A stretch of DNA of 64,000 nt from Margaritispora aquatica (GCA_007644065.1 VJWN01000011.1:372001-436000); one strand, 5' to 3'; shown: positions 32,705 through 45,514, numbered from the stretch's first letter. Notes: generated by a model from the letters alone, not told the origin. Program-made: numbers and translations.

Positions 32705-33713
32705 TTCTATTATCTTTTTTAATATCTACTCTATTTTATAACTATATTTCTTTTTACTTTTCAAGCGTAGTATATTCTAAGAACGGCTTCTATTATAGGC
32801 GTCTTGTTTTTTCGCGATGGGATTGTAAGATACGGCTACTAAGCTTAACCATTACGCCATACATACCTAAAAAGGTAGAATGATTTCGATTACTCGAAAC
32901 CAGCTTAGTAACTCTATATAGGTCAGAAACTAAGCCACCACATAACTCGATTCCTGACATTTATAGTAGAAATTTTAATTAAAATAAAAAAGTAGCTAGT
33001 TTTAACGGAATAAAAAAAAACGATAGTTAACCTTCGAATTTAAAAGATTAAAAATAAAGATTAATAAAAGTAAACGTTGAAATTTAAAATAATAAATTTT
33101 AAAAAAAGAGATTTAAAAAATAAATTAAAAAAACATATAGGGCGGATTTCAAGGACCATGCAATTGTTAGGATTGGTGAGTTGTGGGTGGAGTTCATTCC
33201 TAGAGGCTAGTGCGATTTATATTTGGAAATATGGAATCGACGTTGGTGTTTGAAGGCGACTAAAGGTCAAATGGAAAACACTTTGTTGGTGTAGCGACCA
33301 GTAAGCTGAGGATTGGGCAACAAAGTCCTACCCTTAGAAAGACCTGGGATGAGGTCAAAATAATGAAACCCGTCATACATATTCATGTTCTGTAAGTTGT
33401 GTACACAAGGAAATGCACAACGAGAAAATCGATACTGAGTAGGCTATTTGTATTCATATCAATTGACAGCAGCAATCGCAACAATAATTCGCTTACTGCA
33501 TACGTTTGAGTAGAAGCTTTGTAGGCATTTAGACTCTATTTGTTCATAAATTTGCATTTGGCTAGAGCTTGTATTGTTGTACAGTGGTATCTGTCAAACC
33601 TGCATAGTGCATCCAACCCTCCTTAGTCTTGAGTTGCCTGTTCATTTCAAAGCAATTATACAACATCATTCGTAAAAGTCTCATGCTATGCTTGGTGCAG
33701 TCAAAATTACTAC
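32705..33713. other. Intergenic region with AT-rich tract
   Basis: 3' flank of the zinc-finger gene and, at the right, of SMC1 (tail to tail). Bases about 32960-33140 are extremely AT-rich with long A/T runs, unlike surrounding DNA. No gene seen. Confidence 0.6.
32960..33140. repeat. AT-rich low-complexity tract
   Basis: About 180 bases made mostly of A and T with repeated AATTTAAAA/AATAAA-like words. Such islands in ascomycetes are often relics of transposons decayed by repeat-induced point mutation, but no element end or coding remnant is identifiable here. Confidence 0.45.
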
Positions 33714-36700
33714 TCAAACATATTTCCGGAGCTATTGTATTTGTCAGTAAGATCAATGGCTAGCAGGAATTGGAATGCTCACATCAAGCGTCAAAGTTTT
33801 TGAACTGTTCGCTTCCTGATCTCTAAACACACCCACCAAGCTTTCACTTCCCTGAAATAAGCCTGTCTTCAAACTGATGACGATGAATTGCATGCCTGGA
33901 CCGGCATGCTCGCGAATGTAGTTCCTAATCTTCTCTACATTGGCATTGTCAAGTGCGGCATCTACTTCATCAAGCACGAAGAAAGGACTTGGCTGGTATG
34001 AGTGAACTGCAAAGAGTAATGCAAGAGCTGCCATGGTCTTCTCTCCACCAGAGAGATGTTCCATATCCCGAAAACGCTTGAGTGGTGGCATGGCATGATA
34101 TTTGATGCCTGACAAATATGGGGTGTCGCTGTCCTCAATATCTAGATATGCTTGACCTCCAAGCGGGAAGGCAGGAGACCGTGTTAGATCTTTGTAAACA
34201 TGTGAGATTTGCTCGGATATGTGGGTAAAAGCTTTGTTGAACAAATCAAATCGTTGAGTTTTGACATCTTCGAAGGCATCTTTGGATTTCTTAGCAGCCC
34301 TGCGAGCATCATCAAAATCTTTCTCGGTAGCCTTTAGACGTGTCTCAACACCATCAAGTCGATCAATCGCACGCATATTAGGATTGAGTTTATCAAGCTC
34401 AGAGTTGAGGTCTGTTATTCTCTGCAACAGTTTCTCCTCGACCTCTTCTTCCTCGGGCTGAGACAATTAGCAAATGAATTCTTCGTTGCATAAACTAGAC
34501 TTACTGCTCTCAAATCCTCATCAAGTTCTTCAAAATCAACATCAATACCATAGTCTTTCAATGCATCTTTCGGCGCCTCGTCATCTTCTTCATCCACATC
34601 CATAGCATCTGGGTCTGTCTGTAGGACGTTCTCGTCGACAGGGAGACTATCCAGCTTCGCGGACGCCTTTGTGAGAGGAATAGCGATCTGTTCGAGTTTA
34701 CAACGACGCAGTAAAGCATATCTACCCGAGCTACTACGTTGAGCTTCAGTCTCGAGAGCTGCAATAGCCTTCGTTCTTGAATCGATCTCTTTGCTGCGCT
34801 TCGTTAATTCGTGCTTTGCCTGGTTTACTTTCTCATTCTTCGCTAAAAGTTTCTCTTTGAGTCGATGCAGCTCATCCTCAAGCTCGGTCTGTTGAGCTCT
34901 ATCAATGTCGATCGCATTTTCGAGTTCTGCTTTCTCGGCATTGTAAGTCTCAATATCTGCTTCAAGTGCAGCAACTCGAGCTTCAATTCTCTTGATGCGG
35001 GCATCTTCAGTTTGGGTTTGTTCACGTCCCCATTTCAAGGTGCTTTGCAGTCGCTGCTTCTGCGCTTCGAAATCGTTTCTCTTCTGTGCCGCCTCTTGTT
35101 CCAAGCTACCTTGCTGAGCTTCGTAGGCTCTGATATCGGCATAACCCAACCTTTGACAGAACTTGGCGTAAACCTTGTCCTGGACGCTCGAGACAGCATC
35201 TTGATATTCCTTGGCAAGATTCGTAGACTTTTGGAGAGCGATTTGCCTCTCTTCGTATTTGGGTTCCATCTCATCCAATTGTCTTCGCTCATGAGCCAAT
35301 TCCTTCTGTTTGCTTGCAAGGTTTTGTTCGAATGCAGCAAGCTCACTCTTTGTATATGCCAGTCGTTGCTCTAACCCAGTTAGATCACTCTGAAGAGCTT
35401 CTTCTACAGCACCTTTGCGATTCACTTTGGGCAAAGCTTCAATCTCATCTCGGTATTTTTGAATCGATGCTCTCAGGTGATCGACATTAGTGTCTTCGAA
35501 TTTGCGTTTTGATCCTTGCTTCTCTGGTCCACGACCACCAGTCATCAATCCCGCCTTGTGAATCACAAAGCCCTCTAGTGTTACTGCTTTGACCTGAATG
35601 TGTTTGTCATAGCATATATTTTTGGCGGTGGCGAGATCATCACAAACGATTGAGCTACCACATGCATACGCCATCGCTCGCTCGATTGAAGAGTCGAAGT
35701 CAATTGTGTCGATTGTCAATCTTGCCTTGCTCAGACCTTTCAGGCTTGCATCTGGTGCGGTGACTTTGATGTTGTCTAAGGGAATAAAGGTCATGGGACC
35801 GAATCGTTGGTCCTTCAAGTATTGAACGCACTCTGTTCCAGTCCTTTCGCTGTCAACGATAACCGAGTCAAAATCTCGACCAAGAGCAGTGATTACAGCT
35901 TCGTCAAACTTTTTCTGCTTGGGTTTGCAGAGATCACCAACCCGACCACGGACACCTGGGTACAAGCGCTTCAAGGCGACAATTGTCTCCTTCATACGCT
36001 GTTCCTTGTCGTTTTGTCTGCGACCTGCATCTGCCTCAGCGAGAGTTTTCAGAAGCTCTTGCATCTTCTGTTCTTTCTCTGTATAACTTTGATTGATGCG
36101 GACACGATCCGAGGTGATTTTGTTAAACTCTTTCTTCTTTGAATCGATTTCCTTGGTGATTTCTTTAACAACGTTGCGAGATGTCTCCTTACGATCATTG
36201 ATGACTTGTACGTCATTCTCCAATCGTTCGATAGTTGCCTTGATCGCTTCAACTCTACCTCTCAGGCTATTAACGGTAACCTCATCGGTCTTCATTTGGC
36301 GATTGAAATTATCCAATTTTGACTGGTTGGCGGCGGTTTTTGACACAACTTCGGATCGAAGCGCATTGTACTCCTTGAAGTCAGCTTCGCTCAGCTGCTT
36401 TCCCTGATGCTTGAGCTGCTCTTGCCAATCCTTTTCGAATCTCTTTTGGGCTTTATCCACGGTCGCAAGTTCTTTTTCCGTCTTTGCATGCGTTTCATTT
36501 TGAGCGTCACGTTCCTTGGTGACGGCCTGTAGTCTTTTGCGAAGCTTCTCGACATCCATACTCGAGAGATCAATCTTTTCATCAATAGGGACCAAGCTGC
36601 TTTCCTTGGCATCCACTTCCTTCTCCTTTTTCTTGATGTTTCTCTCGACCTTGGCTACGTCCTTATTGACCTTTGATGCAGCTTGCTGGGCTTCCTCAAG

Positions 36701-37690
36701 TGTCTTCTCATATTTTTCTACACCACGACGATATTCCTTGAGATTTTCTTGGTGTTCTTGAATACTGGCAGTTGATTCCTCCATCACTCTTTGAAAGTGA
36801 TATAATTTCCACAAAATGTGGGTGACAATGGCGTCATCTCGTTCGTCTGCTTTGGCCTGAAATGCCTCTGCCTCCTTTTTCTGCTCTTGGTATTGCTTAA
36901 TTTCAGCATTGATCGCACGCCGGCGATGGAGATTGTAGTTTTGATTCTCAGCAGCTTGCTCCGACTCCTCTTGTAAACGTTCATACTCCGCCTTGTGTTC
37001 CAGACTACCAGAAATTTGCTCTATCAACCGAGTGAGATCTTTGGGCGACTGTGAGGCGATTGCTTCAACATCTCCCTGGAAAACAAGGAAATTCCTGGCT
37101 TTGATGAGAATGTTCTCATTCTCCAAAGCATCATTGTATTGAACTGCAGTGACGATGCGATCATTTATGCGATATTCGCTGGCTCCTTGATTTGTGATCG
37201 ACCGCTTCCACCTCAGCTCATCTCCGGCGTCATCCTCATAGACAGCCATGACCCAGGCACTCTTGGGATCGTTTCGACCTGGTTTCTGAGACTGTGTATC
37301 TTCATCAGAAGCTTCTGCGTCGCCATTGGCACCTGGGGCCACCGCAGATCCATCGTCATTAATCTTGGAGGTTTTGAGCACACGACCACGGTAGACTAAA
37401 TCTCGCAAATGTGAAGATCGAAGATGAGAGGACTTGATACCGAGAACAAATGAGATTGCATCCATACTGTAGTAACATGAGCGTGGGTCCTAGGATGCAC
37501 GTATATCTCTACTCACGAATTGGACTTTCCAGAGCCATTGGGTCCAATGATTGAGGTGAAATATGAATCGCCGAAAAGCAGTGTATGATGACCCTTGTAG
37601 GACTTGAAATCTACGCGCTAATGAGCAAGTACAATTAGAAAGATGTGCGTCATTCCTACTAAACAGCTCGAGGCGTATAAGTTTCCCCAT
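33714..37690 (-). CDS. SMC1: Cohesin subunit SMC1
   Basis: Role: Smc1 pairs with Smc3 as the ATPase core of cohesin, which holds sister chromatids together and shapes chromosome loops. Five exons: 37660-37690, 37517-37610, 34505-37466, 33783-34457 and 33714-33731. They give 1259 residues, the usual size. The first coding exon is 31 nt (MGKLIRLELF) and the last 18 nt (LRKYV). Seen: Walker A GPNGSGKS at 33-40, long coiled coils (about 200-530 and 700-960), a hinge at about 540-690 (YPGVRGRVGDLC... GPMTFIPLD), signature LSGGEK near 1164, and Walker B FFVLDEVDAALD near 1190. The C-terminal TLTLDLRKYV only appears when the 51-nt last intron is removed. Divergent from GPC1. Confidence 0.97.
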
Positions 37691-38816
37691 CTTGATTCTA
37701 ACGCGTGGGGCAGATTATTGACAGCGCACGCGCTGTAGGAGGCAATTCGGTGTTGATGTGATTAGTTCAGATATGGCTGGAGTCGCATAGTCAAAAACAA
37801 GAAACGCTTGTCATCTACCAGTGGACCGAAAGGGTAGTTGAGAGGTGTGAGCACGACGATGATGTTGAATAGAGCATCGCGAGACGCGACCAAGAGCAAA
37901 TCTCCCCACGAGTTTCGCGGTGGCGGCGATAGCGCTATACATCACGTGAGACCTACCTTAAATCTACCTGCCAGCTTGAAAATGGAGGTTTGTTAGCTAA
38001 GGTATCCTTAGCACTCAACTCGCTCGAGAATACATCTTACTGATTACCACAGTATCCTAGCCCGCGTTTGTAAAAAATAATACACCTAAAGTGTTGGGAA
38101 ATACAATTTTTGTTTTTCCTTCAACTTGCATTCAAATTCTGTATATTGTAAGGTACTTCCTAGACTCAAAATTCCTTATATTGAAGCTCAGCTTTGGTGG
38201 GTCGGCAGCGTCAGGGGTGCTGTACAATACTGTACGATGACGGAGGTCATCAGCCAGTTTCATGACAGGTCTATGTTCTATATTCTATGTTCTTGACATA
38301 CCATAACTTAGACATCAACCTTACCATCAGCTTTTATCATCTTCATTCCTAACTGTAACCCTTTACTCTCCCTTACCTCAGCAGACTGCTTAAACACGAC
38401 TATTAATCCCTCCCTTCTCTTGCCAATCCTTTGGTGTCACTATAATACTATAAAGCCGGCATTCTCAAAACGAATCTCAGCCAACCGATCCTACCACGAT
38501 TCTTCTGCAGCCAAAAGCAACCACTGATGTGTGGACGCTCAACACACTTTCGAACAAGAAGTCTCTAGTGATCCTCAGCAACAGAGATTCCATAGTCACC
38601 TGCCATAGTTTCTTATCAACAAGAGCTCGATAGCTTGTGCATGTGGTGCCTGGTAGCCACAGCGACTTTTGGCCGCATTCAGACGCTTGTGATCACTTCA
38701 ACAAAGTTGCGTCAAGCTCGAGATCTCCCCTAGTCGTGAGTCGTTTGCAGATTCTCTTGTACATATCATTATCTGTAGCTTGTGCTCTCTTGCGCAAGAC
38801 TTCCTCTTCCTCGATC
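37691..38816. other. Divergent intergenic region SMC1/GPC1
   Basis: Promoters of SMC1 (minus) and GPC1 (plus). An in-frame open stretch without ATG precedes the chosen GPC1 start (38637-38816); I take it as leader. No other gene seen. Confidence 0.55.
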
Positions 38817-40514
38817 ATGGCTGATGGTTTGGTTATTAGAAGCGGCAGTCTGCTACGCAGGATCTCATTTGGAGTAACACCCACGAACGTACATTATCGC
38901 ACGATACTCGAGATGTCGGACCCGGCACATATAACGAACTCCATATCTGGGCTGGAAACAGATGACAACGGTCTTTCCCCTGAGGATTCGCGTGGCCCTC
39001 AACCTTCTTCGACCAGCTCCTCTCCTGAAGAAGCCAGAACACCCATTCTCACGGCCTCACACCCAAGCAGCCCCAGACTATCTCGCCATCCATCCTTCTC
39101 GGGGAGCAGCTCATATCAAGAAGACTGGGAGACCTTTCCGCCATTAGACAGACTTACTGTCTTTGACCTATTGGATAATTTTGCGCTGCCCCAGCAACTT
39201 GAAAAGCTCCAAAGGAATCTATCTGCGCAAACCGAGAAGGTACGGAGGCAACGCGATGCTCTCAAGACAAAAGGCACGCTTGCCAAAGACCGAGTTGTGG
39301 AGGAATGGCGCAGACGTGTCCCACCTGCGGACGAACAACTAGACAGATACAAGAAACGAATGCGAGTGAGTGTCGACAAGTTAGGCAGAAAATGGAACGA
39401 CACCAAGATTGTCACCGCCAGAGAGAAAGTCTCATTCATTTGTGGAGTCCTCAATGTTTTAATCAGCGGATACCTGATCGGTGGCTACCCTCACCTCTTT
39501 CACTGGTGGTATACGTTGCAGCTCCTATATTTCATGCCTATCCGTTATTACACCTATTACAAGAGAGGATTCCACTATTTCCTGGCCGATCTTTGCTACT
39601 TCGTCAATTTTCTATGCATGTGCACCATCTGGTTTTTCCCAAACTCGAAACGACTGTTCATCAGCACTTATTGCCTGGCATTTGGAAACAACGCGATTGC
39701 CATCGCTATGTGGAGGAATTCCATGGTGTTTCATAGCTTCGACAAGGTTACCAGTCTCTTCATTCACATCATGCCATGTGTTTCCCTACATGTTTTGGTT
39801 CACCTTCTCCCACCAGCCATGCAGGAACATCGCTTCCCTGCCATCTGGGCCATTAAGACATCACCACCAGGATCACCAAATCACTACTCGCTACTCGACA
39901 TGACCCTTTGGTCGACAATTCCCTACGCAATTTGGCAATTATCCTACCATTTTGGCATCACCGTTCGTCGTCGAGAGAAGATTGCAGCAGGACGACCAAC
40001 CTCGTTTACATGGCTGCGAAAGTCATACTCGAAGGTTTGGATTGGCAAGTTCGTTCTCTCACTCCCGGATTCTCTTCAAGAGCCGGCCTTCATGGGCATC
40101 CAGTATTGTTACGCCGTTCTCACAATGTTACCATGTCCATTTTGGTTCTGGTATCGCTATGCTTCGGCATCATTCCTGATGGCGGTGTTCTGCTGGTCAG
40201 TTTACAATGGTGCAACATTCTACATTGATGTGTTTGGGAAGCGGTTTCAGAATGAACTTGAAGCTATGAAGAAAGAGGTACAGAAATGGCAGAATAGCCC
40301 AGATATGATGACGAGCCCGATGCTCACGCCCAACACTGATATCGGGACTGACCACGGTGCTTCCGTTGACAACGAAATAGACGGCAAAGGCCACTCTAAG
40401 GTGCGCAGTGTCGACAAGATTCCTCTCTTGAGCGAACAAGTTGGAGCAACTGGAATTGATGGAGGTGCTAAGGATGTTGCCAAGGAACGCAAAATTGGCC
40501 AGCTACCTGCTTGA
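38817..40514 (+). CDS. GPC1: Glycerophosphocholine acyltransferase Gpc1
   Basis: Role: Gpc1 (former DUF2838 family) acylates glycerophosphocholine with acyl-CoA to lysophosphatidylcholine, the first step of phosphatidylcholine rebuilding, in the ER membrane. A single exon gives 565 residues from ATG 38817; a second in-frame ATG at 38913 (MSDPAHITN) is an equally possible start. The N-terminal 110 residues are serine/proline-rich and disordered. A charged helical stretch follows, then about eight hydrophobic segments. Family blocks are FICGVLNVLISGYLIGGYPH, YYTYYKRGFHYFLADLCYFVN, FGNNAIAIAMWRNSMVFHS, DKVTSLFIHIMPC and LLDMTLWSTIPYAIWQLSY. The C-terminus is soluble. Intronless. Shares its upstream region with SMC1. 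Confidence 0.94.
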   Translation: MADGLVIRSGSLLRRISFGVTPTNVHYRTILEMSDPAHITNSISGLETDDNGLSPEDSRGPQPSSTSSSPEEARTPILTASHPSSPRLSRHPSFSGSSSYQEDWETFPPLDRLTVFDLLDNFALPQQLEKLQRNLSAQTEKVRRQRDALKTKGTLAKDRVVEEWRRRVPPADEQLDRYKKRMRVSVDKLGRKWNDTKIVTAREKVSFICGVLNVLISGYLIGGYPHLFHWWYTLQLLYFMPIRYYTYYKRGFHYFLADLCYFVNFLCMCTIWFFPNSKRLFISTYCLAFGNNAIAIAMWRNSMVFHSFDKVTSLFIHIMPCVSLHVLVHLLPPAMQEHRFPAIWAIKTSPPGSPNHYSLLDMTLWSTIPYAIWQLSYHFGITVRRREKIAAGRPTSFTWLRKSYSKVWIGKFVLSLPDSLQEPAFMGIQYCYAVLTMLPCPFWFWYRYASASFLMAVFCWSVYNGATFYIDVFGKRFQNELEAMKKEVQKWQNSPDMMTSPMLTPNTDIGTDHGASVDNEIDGKGHSKVRSVDKIPLLSEQVGATGIDGGAKDVAKERKIGQLPA

Positions 40515-41417
40515 GTTTTTGCTTTTGTCCCAAGATTGAATTGCACGTGGGTGTGGGTTTTATAATTGGAAATTTTCGGTGCCTGTGTATGGAGTCGGTT
40601 TCCTTTATGGAATTGGTCCTGGTCTGGTCTTGCATGTAATCAGCATTAAGGAGGGGATATACCACGGCGTTCTTGAATTCAGTACATGCATCCGTCATAA
40701 GGTACTTATAGTCACAGTCACTAGACACTTTTATCAGGTTGATTTGGAGGATTTACACAATGATATTTCATGGCACATTCACGACCCGCAAGAAGAACAC
40801 GAAGCGATTTTGGTTCAAGGGGGCGGTGTTTCGTTTGGGCTAGGCTCGGTTGGGTTTTTGGTAGAATAATGTCCTTTTTGCTCTTTGCTCTTTGCTTCTC
40901 TACCTACCTACTTAGCAGAGATGAGGCTTCGGCTAGCTTGCCCCCGAGGGCGAAGCTTTAATACACACACAAATACAATGAAGGTAGCGGAGTGATAGAT
41001 ATTCCTACTACCTGCTATCATCTGTTTTCGCTATGCTGTTTCGTGAGATCCAGCGGACTTGCTTCCTTCCTTCCTCCCTTCCACTCCTCGCTCAGCGCCC
41101 TCTGCGCTCCAAAATAATGTAATGCTGGCTGGATGACTCCATTCCCCTGTGCACCTCTCCTTGACTCGACCATTCCTTGGTTCTGTCCATCCCGTCTGCA
41201 ATGCGCAGTAGCAACAAAGCAACGCAAGCAAAAACCGAACCGGTAAACGCCAGTGATGCATGCAGACCAAACCATACAACCCATTTCCCTTGCTCGCTCG
41301 CTTGCTAGCACGCTCAGCTTCCAAGATCCGCTTGAAAGACATTAAGCAAATGGTATCGTATCGTAAAGCATGTTTTCGTGAGACCGCCGTCCTTTCCTAT
41401 CCATTGCCGAAATCTCA
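40515..41417. other. Convergent spacer GPC1/CDH1
   Basis: Both flanking genes end here, so this is two 3' flanks. The stretch is locally CT-rich with short TACC repeats near 40895. No gene or RNA gene seen. Confidence 0.6.
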
Positions 41418-43391
41418 TCATCTTATTACACCCCAATCGCCTATCTTGCCACCTCCACCGACATCACCATCGTCCCTCGCTCCGGGTTTCCTGCCAAACA
41501 CGTTCCAGAATCTCAGTGTCTCGTCACCAGCTCCAGTGACTACCACTCGTCCGTCGGGACTCATTGCAAGATAGAGAACACGATAAGTGTGGCCTGTCAG
41601 ACTGACGACTTGTGTCATGCTGGGGTATTTCCACACTACAATCTGGTTTTGTGAATATCCGTGTGTGCTGACGATTTCATTGCTGTTCTTAGACCAGGCG
41701 AGGTTGCAGACTTGCGAGCCGGTGTCAATTTCATTGATCGCGGTGCCACGGAGAGTGTCGTGGAAGATGATCCGTCGGTCAGCCGTTCCTCCTCCGGAAG
41801 CGAGTAAGCCACGTTGGTGAGGCGACCATGCTATCGCTTTCACTGCTGCAGTATGTTCTGAAAACTTCCACAGTGGCGTCTCGTTCAGCTTATCCCATAC
41901 CATAAGCTTATTGTCGTTACCACCTGAAGCAAGTTGGCCATCTTCACAGTTCCACCGTAATCCACAAACCTCTTGCTTGTGGCCTACGAGTTTCTTCATC
42001 CACTGATCTGGAGCTCGAACATCACGATGGTAGATTAGCCGATCCCGTGATCCAGAAGTGAGTATGTGGTCGTTCCAGGCGAGTGATCCGACCCGGGCAG
42101 TGTGACCTGTCATTGTACGAAGTCGCCTGACCCTTTCAGCATCCCAGATTTGGACAAGGCCCTTCCCTGTTCCGATTGCAATATGTGATCCACGCTGTAT
42201 CCAGGAAACACTCGTTACTGTATCATCTGGTAGCTCACAAAGCTTGTTTACACGACCAGTCTGTGAATTCCACATATAAACACAACTTCCAAGTCCTACA
42301 CCTAGCACATTACTGCTACCCCAGTCGACTAAGTTCAAGTAAAAGTCGTCGGCGAGATCTGGCGCGTCTAGTACTTTGTAGGGTACCTTGCTCACCGTCC
42401 GTGGCTGTTTCCGAGGGCTAAGGAGCATTTGCTGGCTGCCGTATCTAACAGGAGAGAGACTATAGATTTCTGATCGAGCATCCAGATGAGGACCATGTCG
42501 GCTCTGAGGCGTCCTGGAAGGTGTTGGATGGCCAGCAATATTTGTGTGGTGTCTCGGAGACATATACGTGAAAAGGTTCTTGTGTGGTGTTGATGGCGTA
42601 AGCGATACTGGTAGAGGTGGATTAGAAGCATTATTAGGTGGTGTATGTGATCTCGAAGGGTCGTTTATAGTTGTTGCGTGAGATTGTGATGTTAACGTCG
42701 GGTCGGCGGTATGATTAGCAGGCGTTGGTTGGGGTATTGTTGTATCGAATATTTCTGCTCGTAGCAAAGTTGAAAATGTCCTATTTGCTTCCTCAGCTGC
42801 AAAAAAGTTAGAAACTAGCCTAAATTAATGTCTCGAATTCACTCACTTTTTTGGAAGTGAAGCTCGCCATGAGGTGTTCGCTTCTTTTGTTTCGAGGGAG
42901 TTGCTGGAGAGCTATCATCATGTAGCAAGCTAAAGCTAGCCTGTAGATCCTGACCTTCCCGGTTGGGTATGAACCTGAAATGATCAGTACATGCTTTCTC
43001 AGTTGATTTCGCCGCAAGAAGTAAAGTGTGGTTAAAAGACGAGCTTTCCGGGTGGTTCTCACCTGTCGCCATAGACCCTTTGACGTTTCCTACTTGGGCT
43101 TCCTCCCGGTGTTATCTCTCTGGCCCTGCCAGCATCTTCAAACTCCTTCAATAATGCTTTGCTCAGTACGTTTGGGTCGATGGCCTCAGCGCCTGGTGTT
43201 CCACTTGCTCGTCCACGGTTTGCGCTGTGCTCAGCAACTGCTTTCCGATCTGATTTGCGCTTCTCTCCCACAAGAGGCGGGGTCACGCTGCGTGGTGGTG
43301 TAGCTACCGCAGACATGTTCTCAACCTGTGCAGTCTTTTTGATTGATGTATGCGACATGATTGAGCCCAATGCTTCATCGTTTAACCCCAT
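41418..43391 (-). CDS. CDH1: APC/C activator Cdh1/Fizzy-related (WD40)
   Basis: Role: Cdh1/Fzr1 (Ste9/Srw1 in fission yeast) binds the anaphase-promoting complex and recruits D-box/KEN substrates in late mitosis and G1. Exons 43063-43391, 42847-42974 and 41418-42796 give 611 residues. Seen: a C-box DRFIPNR at 109-115, created exactly across intron 1 (GDR/FIPNR), and a long Ser/Thr-Pro-rich region with several possible CDK sites. Then SPRKQPRTVSKVPYKVLDAP leads into seven WD40 repeats from about residue 280 (DDFYLNLVDWGSSNVLGVGL, LTSGSRDRLIYHRDVR, LASGGNDNKLMVWDK and others). The C-terminal dipeptide is Ile-Arg (GVIR), the IR tail that docks on APC3. The repeat sequences fit Fzr1 better than Cdc20. 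Introns are 88 and 50 nt. Confidence 0.95.
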
Positions 43392-44430
43392 GGTAAAGGT
43401 GGCGGGGATATTGTTTCGATCGGAATGTCGTCTTCTCCAAACTCAATGAAGAGCAATCCTCCTTTTAATCTCAATCCCACGGTTCCTCAATGAGAAATCT
43501 CCGAGTCTGCGATGCGAATGAATGGTTGCGCGAGAAGTGAATAGTTGTTGTTGTGGTCGATCTGCGTATTGACGTTTGTTGTCCTGCCACCTGCTATCGT
43601 ATCTGCAAGCCCCGAATGACTTCAAATATCTGCGATTGAGTTTCCAGCCTCTCTTAAGCTTGCATTGTCCTCCTCCTTATTATCAGCGAAAAGCCTTCTC
43701 GAACTTGAAGCACGACGCACTCAAATCTGGCGATTTGTTGTTGTCCAAACCGACAACCGATCAAGTGGAATAATGGCCAGGAGTTGAGGTTCCTGAGAAC
43801 GGGCGGCTAGACCGGATTAAGCAACCGCCGCTTTGCGATAACGCCCAAGCAATAATGATCTGAGGGTACTGAAGGTCCTGGATTGATTTCCAACCTTTCA
43901 CTCAGAATCAAGAGATCACGATTGATATGTGCGCAAAATTGCAAAGCAGAACGAGGATATGGAAGAGAAAGAAGAAGAAGAAGATGATGATGATGATGAA
44001 GGATGTCCCAGGTGATACTGAATTGCCTTCTCCACTACGGTGCAGATTCTGAAGGCCAACTTGTTGACCTCACGTCGCGCTCTTAACTTTCCAAACGCAA
44101 ACATCGCGACTTGTCAATTACTGCACGGTACTTGTGCTGTGTCAAACGCTGATCCACACAAGGCTCACATCAAAACAATCGCCCAAATAAGCCGGCAATG
44201 GTTCTGTCGGTTCCAGTCCGTCGCGTCTCGAGTACCGTTCTCACTTCACAACAAACAGCAGAGTTCCTGAGCTGATCTTCCGACTGGCTATGAGGTTCAA
44301 CGGATTCAGGGGCATACAGCGGTAGCATGCAATTGATTGGGTCTGAGCTGTTCGAGCGCGTAAAGGGGTTTTACTTATGCTACGGATATCGAGGAGAACC
44401 TGAGATGAAGTTCACAACAAACATAACATT

Positions 44431-44462
44431 GATATATTGATATATTGATATATTGATATATT
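44431..44462. repeat. Microsatellite (GATATATT)4
   Basis: Four perfect 8-base units. Confidence 0.85.
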
Positions 44463-44960
44463 GGTCTCTTGGGAAACTTTTGGACAGAGAGACAGAGATA
44501 GAGAGAGAATGAGGGATGGACATGACATTGGACTGGGAGAAGCGAGTGAAGGCACTAATCTGCAAAGCTGTGGATATGTAACCTAAAGGTAAGTAAGTAG
44601 TGGATCAACATAAGGTTTTTGTTTCTCTCATTCGTATTTCTTTGTGCACAGTAGTTTTATTTCTTAATTGCATTGCTTGAATTCTTTGATATTATTTAAT
44701 AATCTTTTTTGTATCAATAGTCCTAGGAAGTCCCAGGAAGCCAGTTTATATATTGTTTTCTAAATACAAACTTCACCTTGGGCTCTCTTTAAATACTTCA
44801 TAGTACACCGGCGCTGTTCTTTTAGCATTCAATTTCCATTTTTGTACCCATACAAAAACCATCATCCAACAGTCCAGTGAGGCATACGTACTGATGCCTT
44901 AAAAAGGCAGTGATGACGAAGTATTTTCTCTTTCAGAGGCTTTACTTAATGGACCAGTTC

Positions 44961-44987
44961 TCCATGGCTCCATGGCTCCATGGCTCC
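44961..44987. repeat. Short tandem repeat (TCCATGGC)3.4
   Basis: 8-base unit containing the palindrome CCATGG, repeated 3.4 times. Confidence 0.8.
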
Positions 44988-45514
44988 ATGCATCCAGCAA
45001 TGCTGGTTTCCTTGGATGGGAACCGCTAGACGCGGCATGTCAAAGTTGTCGGCCCGAACTGCCAATCCAATTTGTGCCAGTTCGGCCGGCTTGAACTTTA
45101 TCTTCTTGAACCCCTCCATAATGAGCTAATCCCAGATATTTGGTACGATTTTTATATGCAAGGTCTCTTCGCTGGCAACTACTCCAAGGAAAGGTCTCCG
45201 CTCCGGAGAGGGACATAAGACCCCAGCCCAGGATAGCCTGAGGGGTAAGCTCCCTAGTCTCTGGAGATTGACGATGGAGCATATGGAGCATTGCGGGGAA
45301 TACGGACTTGGCTTATGATTAGAAGAACTGACAGAAAAGTCAATTGTTCTAGTGGCAATTTGAAGAAAGTTGTGACGAGAGAGAATCTTCCCTGGCTGTG
45401 ATGGAGTACATAAAGAAGCCTGCTTCCCAAGTGAAGAAGCTGCATGAAACAGAAAAGCTCCCTCCTCCTCCTTCTCAGGTCCCAAAATCTATTTCTTCAC
45501 CACCCACCAAAATC

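Larger units (their letters stand above)
43392..45514. other. 2.1-kb divergent spacer with simple repeats
   Basis: Promoter regions of CDH1 (minus) and the GH32 gene (plus). It contains three simple repeats: a GAA/GAT run at 43969-43999, four GATATATT units at 44431-44462 and four TCCATGGC units at 44961-44987. An in-frame ATG at 45401 lies 114 bases before the chosen GH32 start. No gene seen. Confidence 0.55.

Noticed and set aside
32815..32880. tRNA-like or SINE-like segment with a box-A-like TGGCGTAATGG on the minus strand
   Set aside because: No box B in the right position, no cloverleaf, and no terminator; the match to box A alone is weak.
34865..35374. Long plus-strand open frame of 169 codons inside SMC1
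   Set aside because: It is the antisense shadow of the SMC1 coiled-coil region. It starts without supporting signals and shows no family similarity.
38637..38816. 60-codon in-frame extension upstream of GPC1
   Set aside because: It has no ATG; its hydrophobic stretch is not a family feature. The first ATG in frame is 38817.
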